Source: Burkholderia gladioli
Lineage (GTDB): Bacteria > Pseudomonadota > Gammaproteobacteria > Burkholderiales > Burkholderiaceae
Length of the DNA stretch: 64,000 nt
Direction: 5' to 3'
NCBI RefSeq assembly: GCF_000959725.1
Contig: NZ_CP009323.1
Location: forward strand, 806,001-870,000
The position numbers were made by a program, and so were the translations under genes. This document shows, one piece after another, positions 53,953 to 64,000 of the stretch. Position 1 is the first letter of the stretch, and each line of letters starts with the position of its first letter. The notes under the pieces are model-generated. The model saw nothing but the letters and a program-made list of their open reading frames with translations, was not told the DNA's origin and ran no database searches.

Positions 53953-54807
53953 TCAGGCCAGCAGCGTCTTCGCGTGATGCGCGAGGTGGTCGGCGATGAA
54001 GGTCGAGATGAAGTAATAACCGTGGTCGTAGCCTTCGTGACGGCGCAGCGTCAGCGGCTGCCCGGCCTCGCGGCAGGCGGCCTCGAACACGTCCGGGTTG
54101 AGCTGGGTCGGCAGGAACTGGTCGGCCAGGCCCTGGTCGACCAGGATCCCGTCGGCGTAGCGCGGCGCGTCGGAGCGCGCCACCAGTTCGCTCGCATCGT
54201 GCTCCTTCCAGCGCTCGCGATCCTCGCCGAGATAACCCGTGAAGGCCTTCTCGCCCCAGGCGCAGCGCATCGGCGCGGCGATCGGCGCGAAGGCCGACAC
54301 CGAGCGCCACACACCGGGATGGCGCAGCGCCAGGGTCAGCGCGCCGTGGCCGCCCATCGAATGGCCGAAGATGCCCAGCCGCGTGCCCTCGATCGGCAAG
54401 GCGCCCAGCACCAGCGCGCGCAGCTCGTCGACGATGTAGGACTCCATCCGATAATGCGTGGCCCAGGGCGCCTCGCTCGCGTCGAGATAGAAACCCGCGC
54501 CCACCCCGAAGTCCCAGGCGGCCGTCTCGCCCGGCACGTTCGCGCCGCGCGGGCTGGTGTCGGGCGCGATCAGGGCGATGCCGTGCTCGGCCGCGAAACG
54601 CTGCGCACCGGCCTTGATCATGAAGGTTTCCTCGTTGCAGGTCAGGCCCGCGAGGAAGAACAGCGCCGGCACGCGCGCGCCGTCGTGGGCGGCCTGCCGC
54701 GGCAGGAACACCGAGAACTTCATCGGCAGGCCGATCGCCGCCGAGTCGTGGCGGTAGAAGCGCTGCTCGCCGCCGAACGCGGCATGGGAGGACAGGAGTT
54801 CGAGCAT
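53953..54807 (-). CDS. fghA: S-formylglutathione hydrolase
   Basis: Esterase that hydrolyses S-formylglutathione to formate and glutathione. The 284-aa protein has LTCNEETFMIKAGAQRFAAEHGI, the nucleophile motif GHSMGGHGALTLAL, FFLAGLTCNEE, the acid in VDQGLADQFL and the His in HEGYDHGYYFI (catalytic triad). It is paired with the glutathione-dependent dehydrogenase (16-bp gap), the usual two-step formaldehyde detoxification operon. It ends in a shared terminator with znuB. Confidence 0.96.
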   Translation of the reverse strand: MLELLSSHAAFGGEQRFYRHDSAAIGLPMKFSVFLPRQAAHDGARVPALFFLAGLTCNEETFMIKAGAQRFAAEHGIALIAPDTSPRGANVPGETAAWDFGVGAGFYLDASEAPWATHYRMESYIVDELRALVLGALPIEGTRLGIFGHSMGGHGALTLALRHPGVWRSVSAFAPIAAPMRCAWGEKAFTGYLGEDRERWKEHDASELVARSDAPRYADGILVDQGLADQFLPTQLNPDVFEAACREAGQPLTLRRHEGYDHGYYFISTFIADHLAHHAKTLLA

Positions 54808-54823
54808 GGTCGCGCCTCGTGCC

Positions 54824-56591
<1,768 letters not shown>

Positions 56592-57965
56592 ATGCAATCG
56601 ACCACGGTCCATCCGTGCGACGAGATCCTGCCCGCCGGCAAGCTCGTCACCCTGGGTCTGCAGCACGTGCTGGTGATGTACGCGGGCGCCGTCGCGGTGC
56701 CGCTCATCATCGGCAGCGCGCTGAAGCTGCCGAAGGATCAGATCGCCTTCCTGATCAGCGCCGACCTGTTCGCCTGCGGCATCGCCACCCTGATCCAGAC
56801 GCTCGGCGTGTGGATCTTCGGCATCCGCCTGCCCGTCATCATGGGCTGCACCTTCGCCTCGGTCGGGCCGCTGATCGCGATCGGCACCAACCCGAGCCTG
56901 GGCCTGCTGGACGTGTTCGGCTCGACCATCGCGGCCGGCGTGATCGGCATCGTGATCGCGCCGGTGATCGGCAAGCTGCTGCGCTTCTTCCCGCCGGTGG
57001 TGGTCGGCACCGTGATCGCGGTGATCGGCCTGTCGCTGATGGGCGTGGGCATCAACTGGGCGGCCGGCGGCGTGGGCAACCCCGAATACGGCAACCCGGT
57101 GTTCCTGGGCCTGTCGCTGCTGGTACTGGTGCTGATCCTGATGATCAACAAGTTCGGCCGCGGCTTCTTCGCCAATATCGCCGTGCTGCTCGGCATCGTG
57201 GCCGGCTTCGTGATCGCGCTCTCGCTGGGCCGCGTCGATCTGGACGGCGTGGCGGCCGCGCCCTGGGTCGGCTTCGTGATGCCCTTCCACTTCGGCACGC
57301 CGCATTTCGACGCGCTGTCGATCGCCACCATGGTGATCGTGATGTTCGTCACCTTCATCGAGTCGACCGGCATGTTCCTCGCCGTGGGCGACATGGTCGA
57401 CCGGCCGGTCGACCAGCAGGCCCTGGTGCGCGGCCTGCGCGTGGACGGGCTGGGCACGCTGATCGGCGGCATCTTCAACTCGTTCCCGCATACCTCGTTC
57501 TCGCAGAACGTCGGGCTGGTGGGCGTGACTGGCGTGAAGAGCCGCTACGTGTGCGTGACGGGCGGCGTGATCCTGGTGCTGCTGGGCCTGTTCCCGAAGA
57601 TGGCGCAGATCGTCGCCTCGGTGCCGGCCTTCGTGCTCGGCGGCGCCGGCATCGTGATGTTCGGCATGGTGGCCGCCAATGGCGTGAAGACGCTCTCGCG
57701 CGTCGACTTCGTGAGCAACCACAACAACCTGTTCATCGTCGCGGTCAGCATCGGGCTGGGCCTGGTGCCGGTGGTCTCGCCGCACTTCTTCTCGAAGCTG
57801 CCGGGCGCGCTCGCGCCGATCCTGCACAGCGGGATCCTGCTGGCTTCGGTGTCCGCCGTGCTGCTGAACCTGATCTTCAACGGCGTGAAGAGCGAGAAGC
57901 AGGCCGAATGCGAGATCCGGCGCGCCGGACACGATCTCGATCCGCGCACGGCCGACCTGCATTGA
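56592..57965 (+). CDS. NCS2-family nucleobase permease (xanthine/uric acid-type)
   Basis: 457-aa membrane permease with about 14 hydrophobic segments. It shows LPAGKLVTLGLQHVLVMYAGAVAVPLIIG, GIATLIQTLGVWIFGIRLPVIMGCTFASVGP, FVTFIESTGMFLAVGDM (transport-site region) and SFPHTSFSQNVGLVGVTGVKSRYVC (the NCS2 QNxGxxxxT motif). The uric-acid/xanthine subgroup has this FIESTGMFLAVGD signature, but uracil transport is not excluded. The ATG follows GGAGTGAGACAG. It is preceded by a 661-bp gap with a candidate riboswitch and is followed by a terminator. It has no adjacent purine catabolic gene. Confidence 0.9.
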   Translation: MQSTTVHPCDEILPAGKLVTLGLQHVLVMYAGAVAVPLIIGSALKLPKDQIAFLISADLFACGIATLIQTLGVWIFGIRLPVIMGCTFASVGPLIAIGTNPSLGLLDVFGSTIAAGVIGIVIAPVIGKLLRFFPPVVVGTVIAVIGLSLMGVGINWAAGGVGNPEYGNPVFLGLSLLVLVLILMINKFGRGFFANIAVLLGIVAGFVIALSLGRVDLDGVAAAPWVGFVMPFHFGTPHFDALSIATMVIVMFVTFIESTGMFLAVGDMVDRPVDQQALVRGLRVDGLGTLIGGIFNSFPHTSFSQNVGLVGVTGVKSRYVCVTGGVILVLLGLFPKMAQIVASVPAFVLGGAGIVMFGMVAANGVKTLSRVDFVSNHNNLFIVAVSIGLGLVPVVSPHFFSKLPGALAPILHSGILLASVSAVLLNLIFNGVKSEKQAECEIRRAGHDLDPRTADLH

Positions 57966-58007
57966 CGATGCTCGGAGGTTGACGGCGGCCTGGCGCTGCC
58001 GCCAATG

Positions 58008-58046
58008 AAAAACACCCCGGAAGCTTGCGCTTCCGGGGTGTTTTTT
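58008..58046. terminator. Terminator after the permease gene
   Basis: AACACCCCGGAAGC-TTGC-GCTTCCGGGGTGTT, a 14-bp perfect stem with T6 after it and A-run before it. Usable by the permease gene and by the leftward RND operon. Confidence 0.9.
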
Positions 58047-58134
58047 CGTGTGCTTGCCGGGCGGATCGAGCAGCTTGCGGCTCAAGGCTGGAAACCCCTG
58101 CCGCGGCCGCGCGATCCGCTCGACCGCTGCCCTG

Positions 58135-59661
58135 TCAGCCCGCCGTCGGCTGCGAGGCCGACGCAGGTGCCGCCGCCGGCTTGCTGTAGTCGACCGGGGC
58201 ATCGGCCTCGCGCGGCTGGTCGCCGTTGTGCTCGATCCAGCCGCCGCCCAGCGCGCGATACAAGTCCACCAGGTTGGTCCAGCGCGCCAGGCGCGCCGAG
58301 ATCAGCGAGGTCTGCGCCGTGTACAGGTCCGTCTGGGCCGTCAGCACCGTCAGGTAGCTGTCCACGCCATTGCGGTAGCGCAGGTCCGACAGATCGTAGC
58401 GACGCTGCTGCGCCTCTTCGTTGCGCGCCAGCGCCGCGATCTGCTGGTCATACGTGCCGCGTGCCGCCAGCCCGTCCGACACTTCGCGGAATGCCGTCTG
58501 GATCGCCTTCTCGTAGTTCGCGATCTCGATGCGCTTCTGCACGTGCGCCAAGTCGAGGTTCGCGATGTTCGAGCCGCCTTCGAAGATCGGCAGGGCGATA
58601 TTCGGCGCGAACGACCAGGCCGCCGTGCCGGCCTTGAACAGGCCGCCCAGCGTCGGGCTCGCCGTGCCGAACGCGGCCGTCAACGAGATCTTCGGGAAGA
58701 AGGCCGCGCGGGCCGCCCCGATGTTCGCGTTGGCCGCTAGGAGCGTCTGCTCGGCTTCCATGATGTCGGGACGACGAGTCAGCAGGTCCGAAGGCAAGCC
58801 GGCCGGGATATCGGTCAGCAGGCTCTGCGAATCCAGCGGCAGGCCCGCCGGCAGATCGTCGGGCAGCGGCTCGCCGATCAGCAGCACCAGCGCGTTCACG
58901 GCTTGCGCGCGGTCGCGCGCCTCGGCCTGCTGGTTCGCCAGCGCCTGCTCGACCACCGTCTGCGCCTGGCGCAGGTCCAGTTCCGAGCCGGTGCCGTTGT
59001 CGAACTGCAGCTTGGTCAGGTTGTACGAATCCTGGGCCGTCTTCAGCGTCTCCTCGGTGACCTTCAACAGGTCGTCCGTGGACTGCAGCGTCAGGTACTG
59101 GTCCGCCACCTGCGAGATCAGCGAGATCTCCGCCGCCTTGCGAGCCTGGGCCGTCGACAGGTACTGCGCCAAAGCCTGGTCCTTCAAGCTCTGGATCCGG
59201 CCGAACAGGTCCAGTTCCCACGAGGCGGAGAGACCGACGTTGTAGGTTCGCGTAATGAGCGGCGAGCCCGTGTTCGACACGCCGGCCGGCAGCCGCTGCG
59301 TATTGCCTGTGCCGGTGCCGTCGAGCGTCGGGAACAGCCCCGCGCGCGTGATCTGGTACTGCGCGCGCGCCGCCTCGATGTTGAGCACCGAGACGCGCAG
59401 ATCGCGATTGTTCTTCAGCGCGATCTCGATCAGCGCCTGCAGGCGCGGATCGGCGAAGAAGTTGCGCCAGCCGATGTCGGCGGCGGCCTGGCCATTGGCG
59501 CTGTGCGAGCCGTCCGCGCCCGGTTGCGTCGCGTAGACGCCGTCGGACGGGAAGCTGCCCGACACGGGTGCAGCGGGCCGCTGGTAATGCGGCGCCATCG
59601 TGCAGCCCGTGGCGACCAGCGCGAAGGCCATTGCAGTCAAAACGAGTTTTCGCATGGTCAT
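58135..59661 (-). CDS. oprB: RND efflux outer-membrane lipoprotein (OprM/NodT family)
   Basis: 508-aa TolC-type outer-membrane factor. Signal peptide with lipobox LVATGC (acylated Cys), MAPHYQRPAAPVSGSFPS, repeated coiled-coil helical hairpins (AEISLISQVADQYLTLQSTDD, KLQFDNGTGSELDLRQAQTVVEQALANQQAEARDR, RRPDIMEAEQTLLAANANIGAARAAFFP) and a C-terminal LVDLYRALGGGW. It closes the bpeA-bpeB-oprB operon. The ATG at 59661 shares its last base with the bpeB stop (TGATG); a TTG at 59664 is less likely. The name OprB here follows the Burkholderia efflux literature, not the sugar porin. Confidence 0.88.
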   Translation of the reverse strand: MTMRKLVLTAMAFALVATGCTMAPHYQRPAAPVSGSFPSDGVYATQPGADGSHSANGQAAADIGWRNFFADPRLQALIEIALKNNRDLRVSVLNIEAARAQYQITRAGLFPTLDGTGTGNTQRLPAGVSNTGSPLITRTYNVGLSASWELDLFGRIQSLKDQALAQYLSTAQARKAAEISLISQVADQYLTLQSTDDLLKVTEETLKTAQDSYNLTKLQFDNGTGSELDLRQAQTVVEQALANQQAEARDRAQAVNALVLLIGEPLPDDLPAGLPLDSQSLLTDIPAGLPSDLLTRRPDIMEAEQTLLAANANIGAARAAFFPKISLTAAFGTASPTLGGLFKAGTAAWSFAPNIALPIFEGGSNIANLDLAHVQKRIEIANYEKAIQTAFREVSDGLAARGTYDQQIAALARNEEAQQRRYDLSDLRYRNGVDSYLTVLTAQTDLYTAQTSLISARLARWTNLVDLYRALGGGWIEHNGDQPREADAPVDYSKPAAAPASASQPTAG

Positions 59662-62600
59662 CAATGTTCCTTGTTACCCTCGCCGCCTTCCTGCGTGCGA
59701 TGCGCATGCTCCTGCGCGAGACGCAGTGCTTCGTCGGGATCTTCCTTCTCGCCGCCGAACACGCCGCGCACCTTCACGAAGAACATCGGGATCATGAAGA
59801 TCGCGAGGAAGGTCGCGGTCAGCATCCCGCCGATCACGCCGGTGCCGATCGCGTGCTGGCTGGCCGAACCCGCGCCGTTGCTGATCGCCAGCGGCAGCAC
59901 GCCGAGAATGAAGGCCAGCGAGGTCATCAGGATCGGGCGCAGCCGCAGCCGTGCCGCCTCCAGCGCCGCCTCGACCGGCCCCATCTTCTCCCCGACCTGC
60001 AGCTCACGCGCGAATTCCACGATCAGGATCGCGTTCTTCGCCGACAGGCCCACCGTGGTCAGCAGGCCGACCTGGAAGAACACGTCGTTCTCGAGACCGC
60101 GCAGCGTCGCCGCCAGCAGTGCGCCGATCACGCCGAGCGGCACCACCATGATCACCGAGAACGGGATCGACCAGCTTTCATACAGCGCCGCCAGACACAG
60201 GAACACCACCAGGATCGAGATCGCGTAGAGGATCGGCGCCTGCGAACCCGACTGGATTTCCTGGTACGACAGGCCCGTCCAGGAGTAGCCGATACCGACC
60301 GGCAGCTTCTGCGCGAGCGCCTGCATGGCCGTCATCGCCTGGCCGGTACTCTTGCCCGGTGCCGCCTGGCCCTGGATTTCCACCGCCGAGATACCGTTGT
60401 AGCGCTCCAGCTTCGGCGAACCGTAGGTCCAGTGGCCGGTGGCAAAGGCGCTGAACGGCACCATCCCGCCCGCCCCGTTGCGCACGTACCAGATGTTCAG
60501 GTCTTCCGGCGTGGCGCGGAACGGCGCATCGGCCATCACGTACACCTTCTTGATACGACCGTCGGTATCGAGGAAGTTGTTGACGTACTGCGAGGCCCAG
60601 GCGATCGAGAAGGTCTGGTCGATCGCGGATGCCGTCACGCCGAGCGCGTTGGCCTTCTCGCGGTCGATATCGACCTTGTACTGCGGTGTGTCGTTCAGGC
60701 CGTTCGGACGCACGCCCTGCAGCGTGGGATCCTTGGCGGCCAGGCCGAGCAGCTGGTTACGTGCCGCCATCAGCGCGTCGTGGCCGAGGCCCGCGTTGTC
60801 GGTCAGCTCGAAGTCGAAGCCCGCGGCGGTACCCAACTCGGGAATCGACGGCGGGTTGAACGGGATCACGATCGCGTCCTTGTAGCCCGCGTAGCGTCCG
60901 AACATCCGCCCGATCAGCGCCTGCACCTTCTGGTTGGCATGCTGACGCGAGGCGTAGTCCTTCAGCTTCACGAACACCAGGCCCGAGTTCTGGCCGCGGC
61001 CGGCGAAGCTGAAGCCGTTCACGGTGAACGCGGATTCGACGATGTCCTTCTCGTCCTTCAGCACGTAGTCCGAAATGTCCTTCAGCGTGCGCGCGGTGGT
61101 CTCCTGGGTGGAGCCCGACGGCGTTTGCACGATCACGAACATCAGGCCCTGGTCCTCATCCGGCAGGAAGGACTTCGGCAGGCGCACGAACAGCAGCCCG
61201 ACCGCGACGATCACCACCAGATAGATGATCAGCCAGCGGCCCGAACGCTTGATCACATGGTGCACGCCCTTGTGATAGTTGTCGCGGCTGCGGTTGAAGG
61301 TCCGGTTGAACCAGCCGAAGAAGCCCTTTTTCTCCTCGTGGTGACCTTGCGGGATCGGCTTGAGGATGGTCGCGCAAAGCGCCGGCGTGAGGATCAGCGC
61401 CACCAGCACCGACAGCACCATCGCCGAGACGATGGTCAGCGAGAACTGGCGATAGATCGCGCCCACCGAGCCGCCCGAGAAGGCCACCGGCACGAACACC
61501 GCCGACAGCACCAGGGCCACGCCCACCAGCGCGCCGGTGATCTGGCCCATCGCCTTCTTGGTCGCCTCCTTCGGCGAGAGCCCCTCCTCCGACATCACCC
61601 GCTCGACGTTCTCCACCACCACGATCGCATCGTCCACCAGCAGGCCGATCGCCAGCACCAGGCCGAACATCGACAAGGTGTTGATCGAGAAGCCCACCGC
61701 CGACATGATCGCGAAGGTGCCCAGCAGCACCACCGGCACCGCGATGGTCGGGATGATGGTCGCCCGCAGGTTCTGCAGGAACAGGTACATCACCAGGAAC
61801 ACCAGCACGATGCCTTCCAGCAGCGTCTTGACCACTTCCTCGATCGACAGGCGCACGAACGGCGTCGTGTCATACGGGTACTTGACGGTCAGGCCGTGCG
61901 GGAAGTACTTCGAGAGCTCGTCGATCTTGGCGCGCACCGCGTTGGCCGTCTGCAGCGCATTGGCGTTGGTGGCGAGCTGGATGCCGAGACCGGCCGTCGG
62001 CTGGCCGTTGTACTTGGTGTCGAAGTTGTAGTTTTCGCCACCCAGGCTCAGCTTCGCGACGTCCTTCAGCCGCACCTGCGAACCATCCTGGTTGACCTTC
62101 AGCAGGATGTTGCCGAACTCCTCGGGCGTCTGCAGCAGGGTCTGCTCGGTGATGGTCGCCTGCAGCACCGTGCCCGGCACCGCCGGCGTGCCGCCGATCT
62201 GGCCGCCCGCGATCTGCACGTTCTGCGAGGTGATCGCGCTGGTCACATCGACCGGCGTCAGCGAGTAGTTGGTCAGCTTGTTCGGATCGAGCCAGATCCG
62301 CATCGCATACTGCGAGCCGAACAGCGTGACGGTACCGACGCCGTTGAGCCGGCTGATCGGATCCTCCACGTGGGAGGCCACGTAGTTCGCGAGGTCGTAC
62401 TTGTTCATGCTGCCGTCTTCCGACACGAAGGCGAGCACCAGCAGGAAGCTGCTGCTCGACTTGGTGACCTTCAGACCCAGCTGCTGCACGACCTGCGGCA
62501 GAATCGGCGTCGCCAGCGACAGCTTGTTCTGCACCTGCACCTGCGCGATGTCCGGATTGGTACCGGCCGCGAACGTCAGCGTGATGGTCGACGTACCCGA

Positions 62601-62852
62601 ATCGTCACTGGTGGACGACATGTACAGGAAGTTGTCGAGGCCGCTCATCTGCTGCTCGACCACCTGGGTGACCGTGTCCTCGACCGTCTTCGCCGACGCA
62701 CCCGGATAGGTGGCGGAAATCTGGATCGACGGCGGCGCGATGGTCGGATACTGGGCGATCGGCAGCGTGAAGATCGACGCGATACCGGCCAGCATCAGAA
62801 TGATGGCGATCACCCACGCGAAGATCGGGCGATCGATAAAAAACTTTGCCAT
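59661..62852 (-). CDS. bpeB: RND multidrug efflux transporter (BpeB-type)
   Basis: 1063-aa inner-membrane proton-drug antiporter of the HAE1 family. It begins [21 protein letters not shown], with the [24 protein letters not shown] block, two 12-helix-type hydrophobic bundles, [19 protein letters not shown] (the proton-relay Asp pair in helix 4), and [15 protein letters not shown] [15 protein letters not shown]. The arrangement with adaptor upstream and OprM-type factor downstream equals BpeAB-OprB. Substrates such as macrolides and aminoglycosides are known for B. pseudomallei BpeAB; whether they apply here is inference. The reading frame is intact. Confidence 0.93.
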   Translation of the reverse strand: MAKFFIDRPIFAWVIAIILMLAGIASIFTLPIAQYPTIAPPSIQISATYPGASAKTVEDTVTQVVEQQMSGLDNFLYMSSTSDDSGTSTITLTFAAGTNPDIAQVQVQNKLSLATPILPQVVQQLGLKVTKSSSSFLLVLAFVSEDGSMNKYDLANYVASHVEDPISRLNGVGTVTLFGSQYAMRIWLDPNKLTNYSLTPVDVTSAITSQNVQIAGGQIGGTPAVPGTVLQATITEQTLLQTPEEFGNILLKVNQDGSQVRLKDVAKLSLGGENYNFDTKYNGQPTAGLGIQLATNANALQTANAVRAKIDELSKYFPHGLTVKYPYDTTPFVRLSIEEVVKTLLEGIVLVFLVMYLFLQNLRATIIPTIAVPVVLLGTFAIMSAVGFSINTLSMFGLVLAIGLLVDDAIVVVENVERVMSEEGLSPKEATKKAMGQITGALVGVALVLSAVFVPVAFSGGSVGAIYRQFSLTIVSAMVLSVLVALILTPALCATILKPIPQGHHEEKKGFFGWFNRTFNRSRDNYHKGVHHVIKRSGRWLIIYLVVIVAVGLLFVRLPKSFLPDEDQGLMFVIVQTPSGSTQETTARTLKDISDYVLKDEKDIVESAFTVNGFSFAGRGQNSGLVFVKLKDYASRQHANQKVQALIGRMFGRYAGYKDAIVIPFNPPSIPELGTAAGFDFELTDNAGLGHDALMAARNQLLGLAAKDPTLQGVRPNGLNDTPQYKVDIDREKANALGVTASAIDQTFSIAWASQYVNNFLDTDGRIKKVYVMADAPFRATPEDLNIWYVRNGAGGMVPFSAFATGHWTYGSPKLERYNGISAVEIQGQAAPGKSTGQAMTAMQALAQKLPVGIGYSWTGLSYQEIQSGSQAPILYAISILVVFLCLAALYESWSIPFSVIMVVPLGVIGALLAATLRGLENDVFFQVGLLTTVGLSAKNAILIVEFARELQVGEKMGPVEAALEAARLRLRPILMTSLAFILGVLPLAISNGAGSASQHAIGTGVIGGMLTATFLAIFMIPMFFVKVRGVFGGEKEDPDEALRLAQEHAHRTQEGGEGNKEH

Positions 62853-62870
62853 GAAACAGGCCCCCTGTGA

Positions 62871-64000
62871 TTACGCGCCCGAAGCTGCCGTCGCACTCGC
62901 CGCCGAACCGGCCGCCGCCCCGCTGGCCGGCGCCGCGGACGACGCGCCCGAGGCACCGGCTGCGCCGGAAGCGCCCGAGTTCATGTCGCTCGCCGCGCTC
63001 GGCAGGCTGCTCGGATCCTTGCCCGCGTTCTGGTCGGGCGGCAGCTGCGCCGCCACCGGCTTGACCGTCATGCCCGGCTGGACCTTGCCCACGCCCTGCA
63101 CGATCACGCGGTCGCCCGGCTGCAGGCCACCCTCGACGATCCAGTTCTGGCCGTAGGTGCCCGAGGTCTGCAGCACGCGCGGCGCGATCTTGTTGTCCTG
63201 GCCGACCACCAGCGCGGTCGCCTGGCCCTTGGGATCGTGCTGCACGCCGATCTGCGGCACCAGGAAGGCGTTGTCGTTGCTGCCTTCGTCGATGCGCGCG
63301 CGCACGAACATGCCCGGCAGCAGCACGTGGTTCGGGTTCGGGAACAGTGCGCGGATCGTCACCGAGCCGGTGGTCTGGTCGACCGTCACGTCGGTGAACT
63401 GCAGCTTGCCCTCGAGCGGGTAGGTCTTGCCGTCCTCCAGCACCAGCTTGACCTTGGCCGCGTTCGGCCCGCTCGTCTTGATGCGCCCGCTCTGGATGTC
63501 CTGGCGCAGCTTCAGGCCGTCCAGGCTCGATTGCGTGAGGTCGACGTACATCGGGTCGAGCTGCTGCAGGGTCGCCATCAGCGTTGCCTGGCTGGCCTGC
63601 ACGTAGGCGCCCGGCGTGACCTGCGAGATGCCGATGCGGCCCGTGATGGGCGAGAGCACATCGGTGTAGCCGAGGTTGATCTGCGCGGTGTCGACCGCCG
63701 CCTTGCCCGAGGCCACGTCGGCCGCGGCCTGGCCGGCCGAGGCCACGGCGTTGTCGTAGTCCTGCTTGCTGACCGCGTTCGCGGCCACCAGCACCTTGAA
63801 GCGCGCCGCCTGCGCGTTGGTCGAGGCGAGGTTCGCCTCGGCGCGCGCGAGCGTGGCCTTGGCGCTGTTCAACTGGGCGATGTAGGGCGCCGGATCGATC
63901 TTGTACAGGCGTTGCCCTGCCTTGACGTCGGTGCCTTCGGTGAACTCGCGACGCAGCACGATGCCGTCCACCCGCGCGCGCACCTGGGCGACCAGGAAGG
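62871..64000 (-). CDS. bpeA: RND efflux membrane-fusion protein (partial, 5' end beyond window)
   Basis: Periplasmic adaptor of the RND pump; 376 codons visible, the N-terminal lipoprotein signal lies right of the window. It shows VRARVDGIVLRREFTEGTDVKAGQRLYKIDP (lipoyl-like barrel), the alpha-hairpin AKATLARAEANLASTNAQAARFKVLVAANAVSKQDYDNAVASAG, LSPITGRIGISQVTPGAYV and GGLQPGDRVIVQGVGKVQPGM. The extreme C-terminus is a low-complexity Ala/Ser/Gly tail (SGASGAAGASGASSAAPASG). It ends 18 bp before bpeB. The regulator (bpeR-type) is not in the window. Confidence 0.93.
   Translation of the reverse strand, partial: FLVAQVRARVDGIVLRREFTEGTDVKAGQRLYKIDPAPYIAQLNSAKATLARAEANLASTNAQAARFKVLVAANAVSKQDYDNAVASAGQAAADVASGKAAVDTAQINLGYTDVLSPITGRIGISQVTPGAYVQASQATLMATLQQLDPMYVDLTQSSLDGLKLRQDIQSGRIKTSGPNAAKVKLVLEDGKTYPLEGKLQFTDVTVDQTTGSVTIRALFPNPNHVLLPGMFVRARIDEGSNDNAFLVPQIGVQHDPKGQATALVVGQDNKIAPRVLQTSGTYGQNWIVEGGLQPGDRVIVQGVGKVQPGMTVKPVAAQLPPDQNAGKDPSSLPSAASDMNSGASGAAGASGASSAAPASGAAAGSAASATAASGA

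Noticed and set aside
59568..62870. A 1100-codon open frame antisense to the RND transporter gene
   Set aside because: It lies exactly opposite bpeB, has a low-complexity His/Arg/Asp/Gln-rich composition, no domain that I recognise, and follows from codon bias in GC-rich DNA.

Overview
This is GC-rich chromosomal DNA from a Burkholderia sensu stricto (Betaproteobacteria). The evidence is the gene content and order (sodB, xseA, lpxK-trm112-kdsB-adk; kynB-kynU-kynA with a divergent AsnC-type regulator; an RND pump of the BpeAB-OprB type) and the protein sequences themselves. I cannot fix the species from the sequence alone. Nearly all of the window is protein coding, with small gaps, many overlapping start/stop pairs and strong hairpin terminators. 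I saw no tRNA or rRNA gene, CRISPR array, insertion sequence, prophage or biosynthetic megacluster.

Layout. (1) 1-22 kb is mostly housekeeping: superoxide dismutase (cut by the left edge), exonuclease VII large subunit, lipid A/KDO enzymes with adenylate kinase, a short-chain dehydrogenase, a SirB1-like protein, the MurJ flippase, ribosomal protein S20, argF, murB, yajQ, plsY, a YbaK-type deacylase, an acyl-CoA synthetase-like enzyme, xerD, ogt, queG, tsaE and amiC. (2) 22-31 kb holds a drug/metabolite exporter, a pirin, a thioredoxin-TPR chaperone, tcdA, pdxH, cfa, a DUF72 protein, msrA and a flavin reductase. (3) 30.6-34.2 kb is the kynurenine route from tryptophan to anthranilate. (4) 34.2-37.7 kb is a small aromatic-acid module: an MFS transporter and a benzoylformate decarboxylase gene broken by one in-frame amber codon. 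(5) 37.8-50.6 kb is a polyol catabolic region of two convergent operons: a rightward one (arabinitol/mannitol dehydrogenase, xylulokinase, SorC-type regulator) and a leftward one (sorbitol-type dehydrogenase, PfkB kinase, GatZ-like protein, ABC importer, HAD phosphatase). (6) 50.7-53.9 kb is a Zur-like regulator with the ZnuACB zinc importer. (7) 53.9-56.0 kb is glutathione-dependent formaldehyde oxidation. (8) 56.5-58.0 kb is an NCS2 purine-type permease with a structured leader. (9) 58.1-64.0 kb is an RND efflux operon whose adaptor gene runs off the right edge.

The strongest non-obvious signal is in the polyol region. The two operon promoters carry the same module: a TTGAC(A/T) -35 box, 17 bp, then a 31-bp inverted repeat of the half-site GAT(C/T)ATTCG(C/A)TC, with 25 of 31 bases identical between the two sites. 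This makes one 12-kb regulon, probably read by the SorC-type protein encoded inside it. The leftward operon has a kinase and a GatZ-like protein but no GatY aldolase, which suggests a tagatose-6-phosphate to fructose-6-phosphate epimerase route. Other items are the nonsense-split decarboxylase, a candidate purine riboswitch, a DnaA-box cluster, a 57-bp tandem duplication of the adk terminator, and unusual protein tails on XerD (AT-hook), DUF72 (clamp-like motif) and ZnuC (histidine tail).
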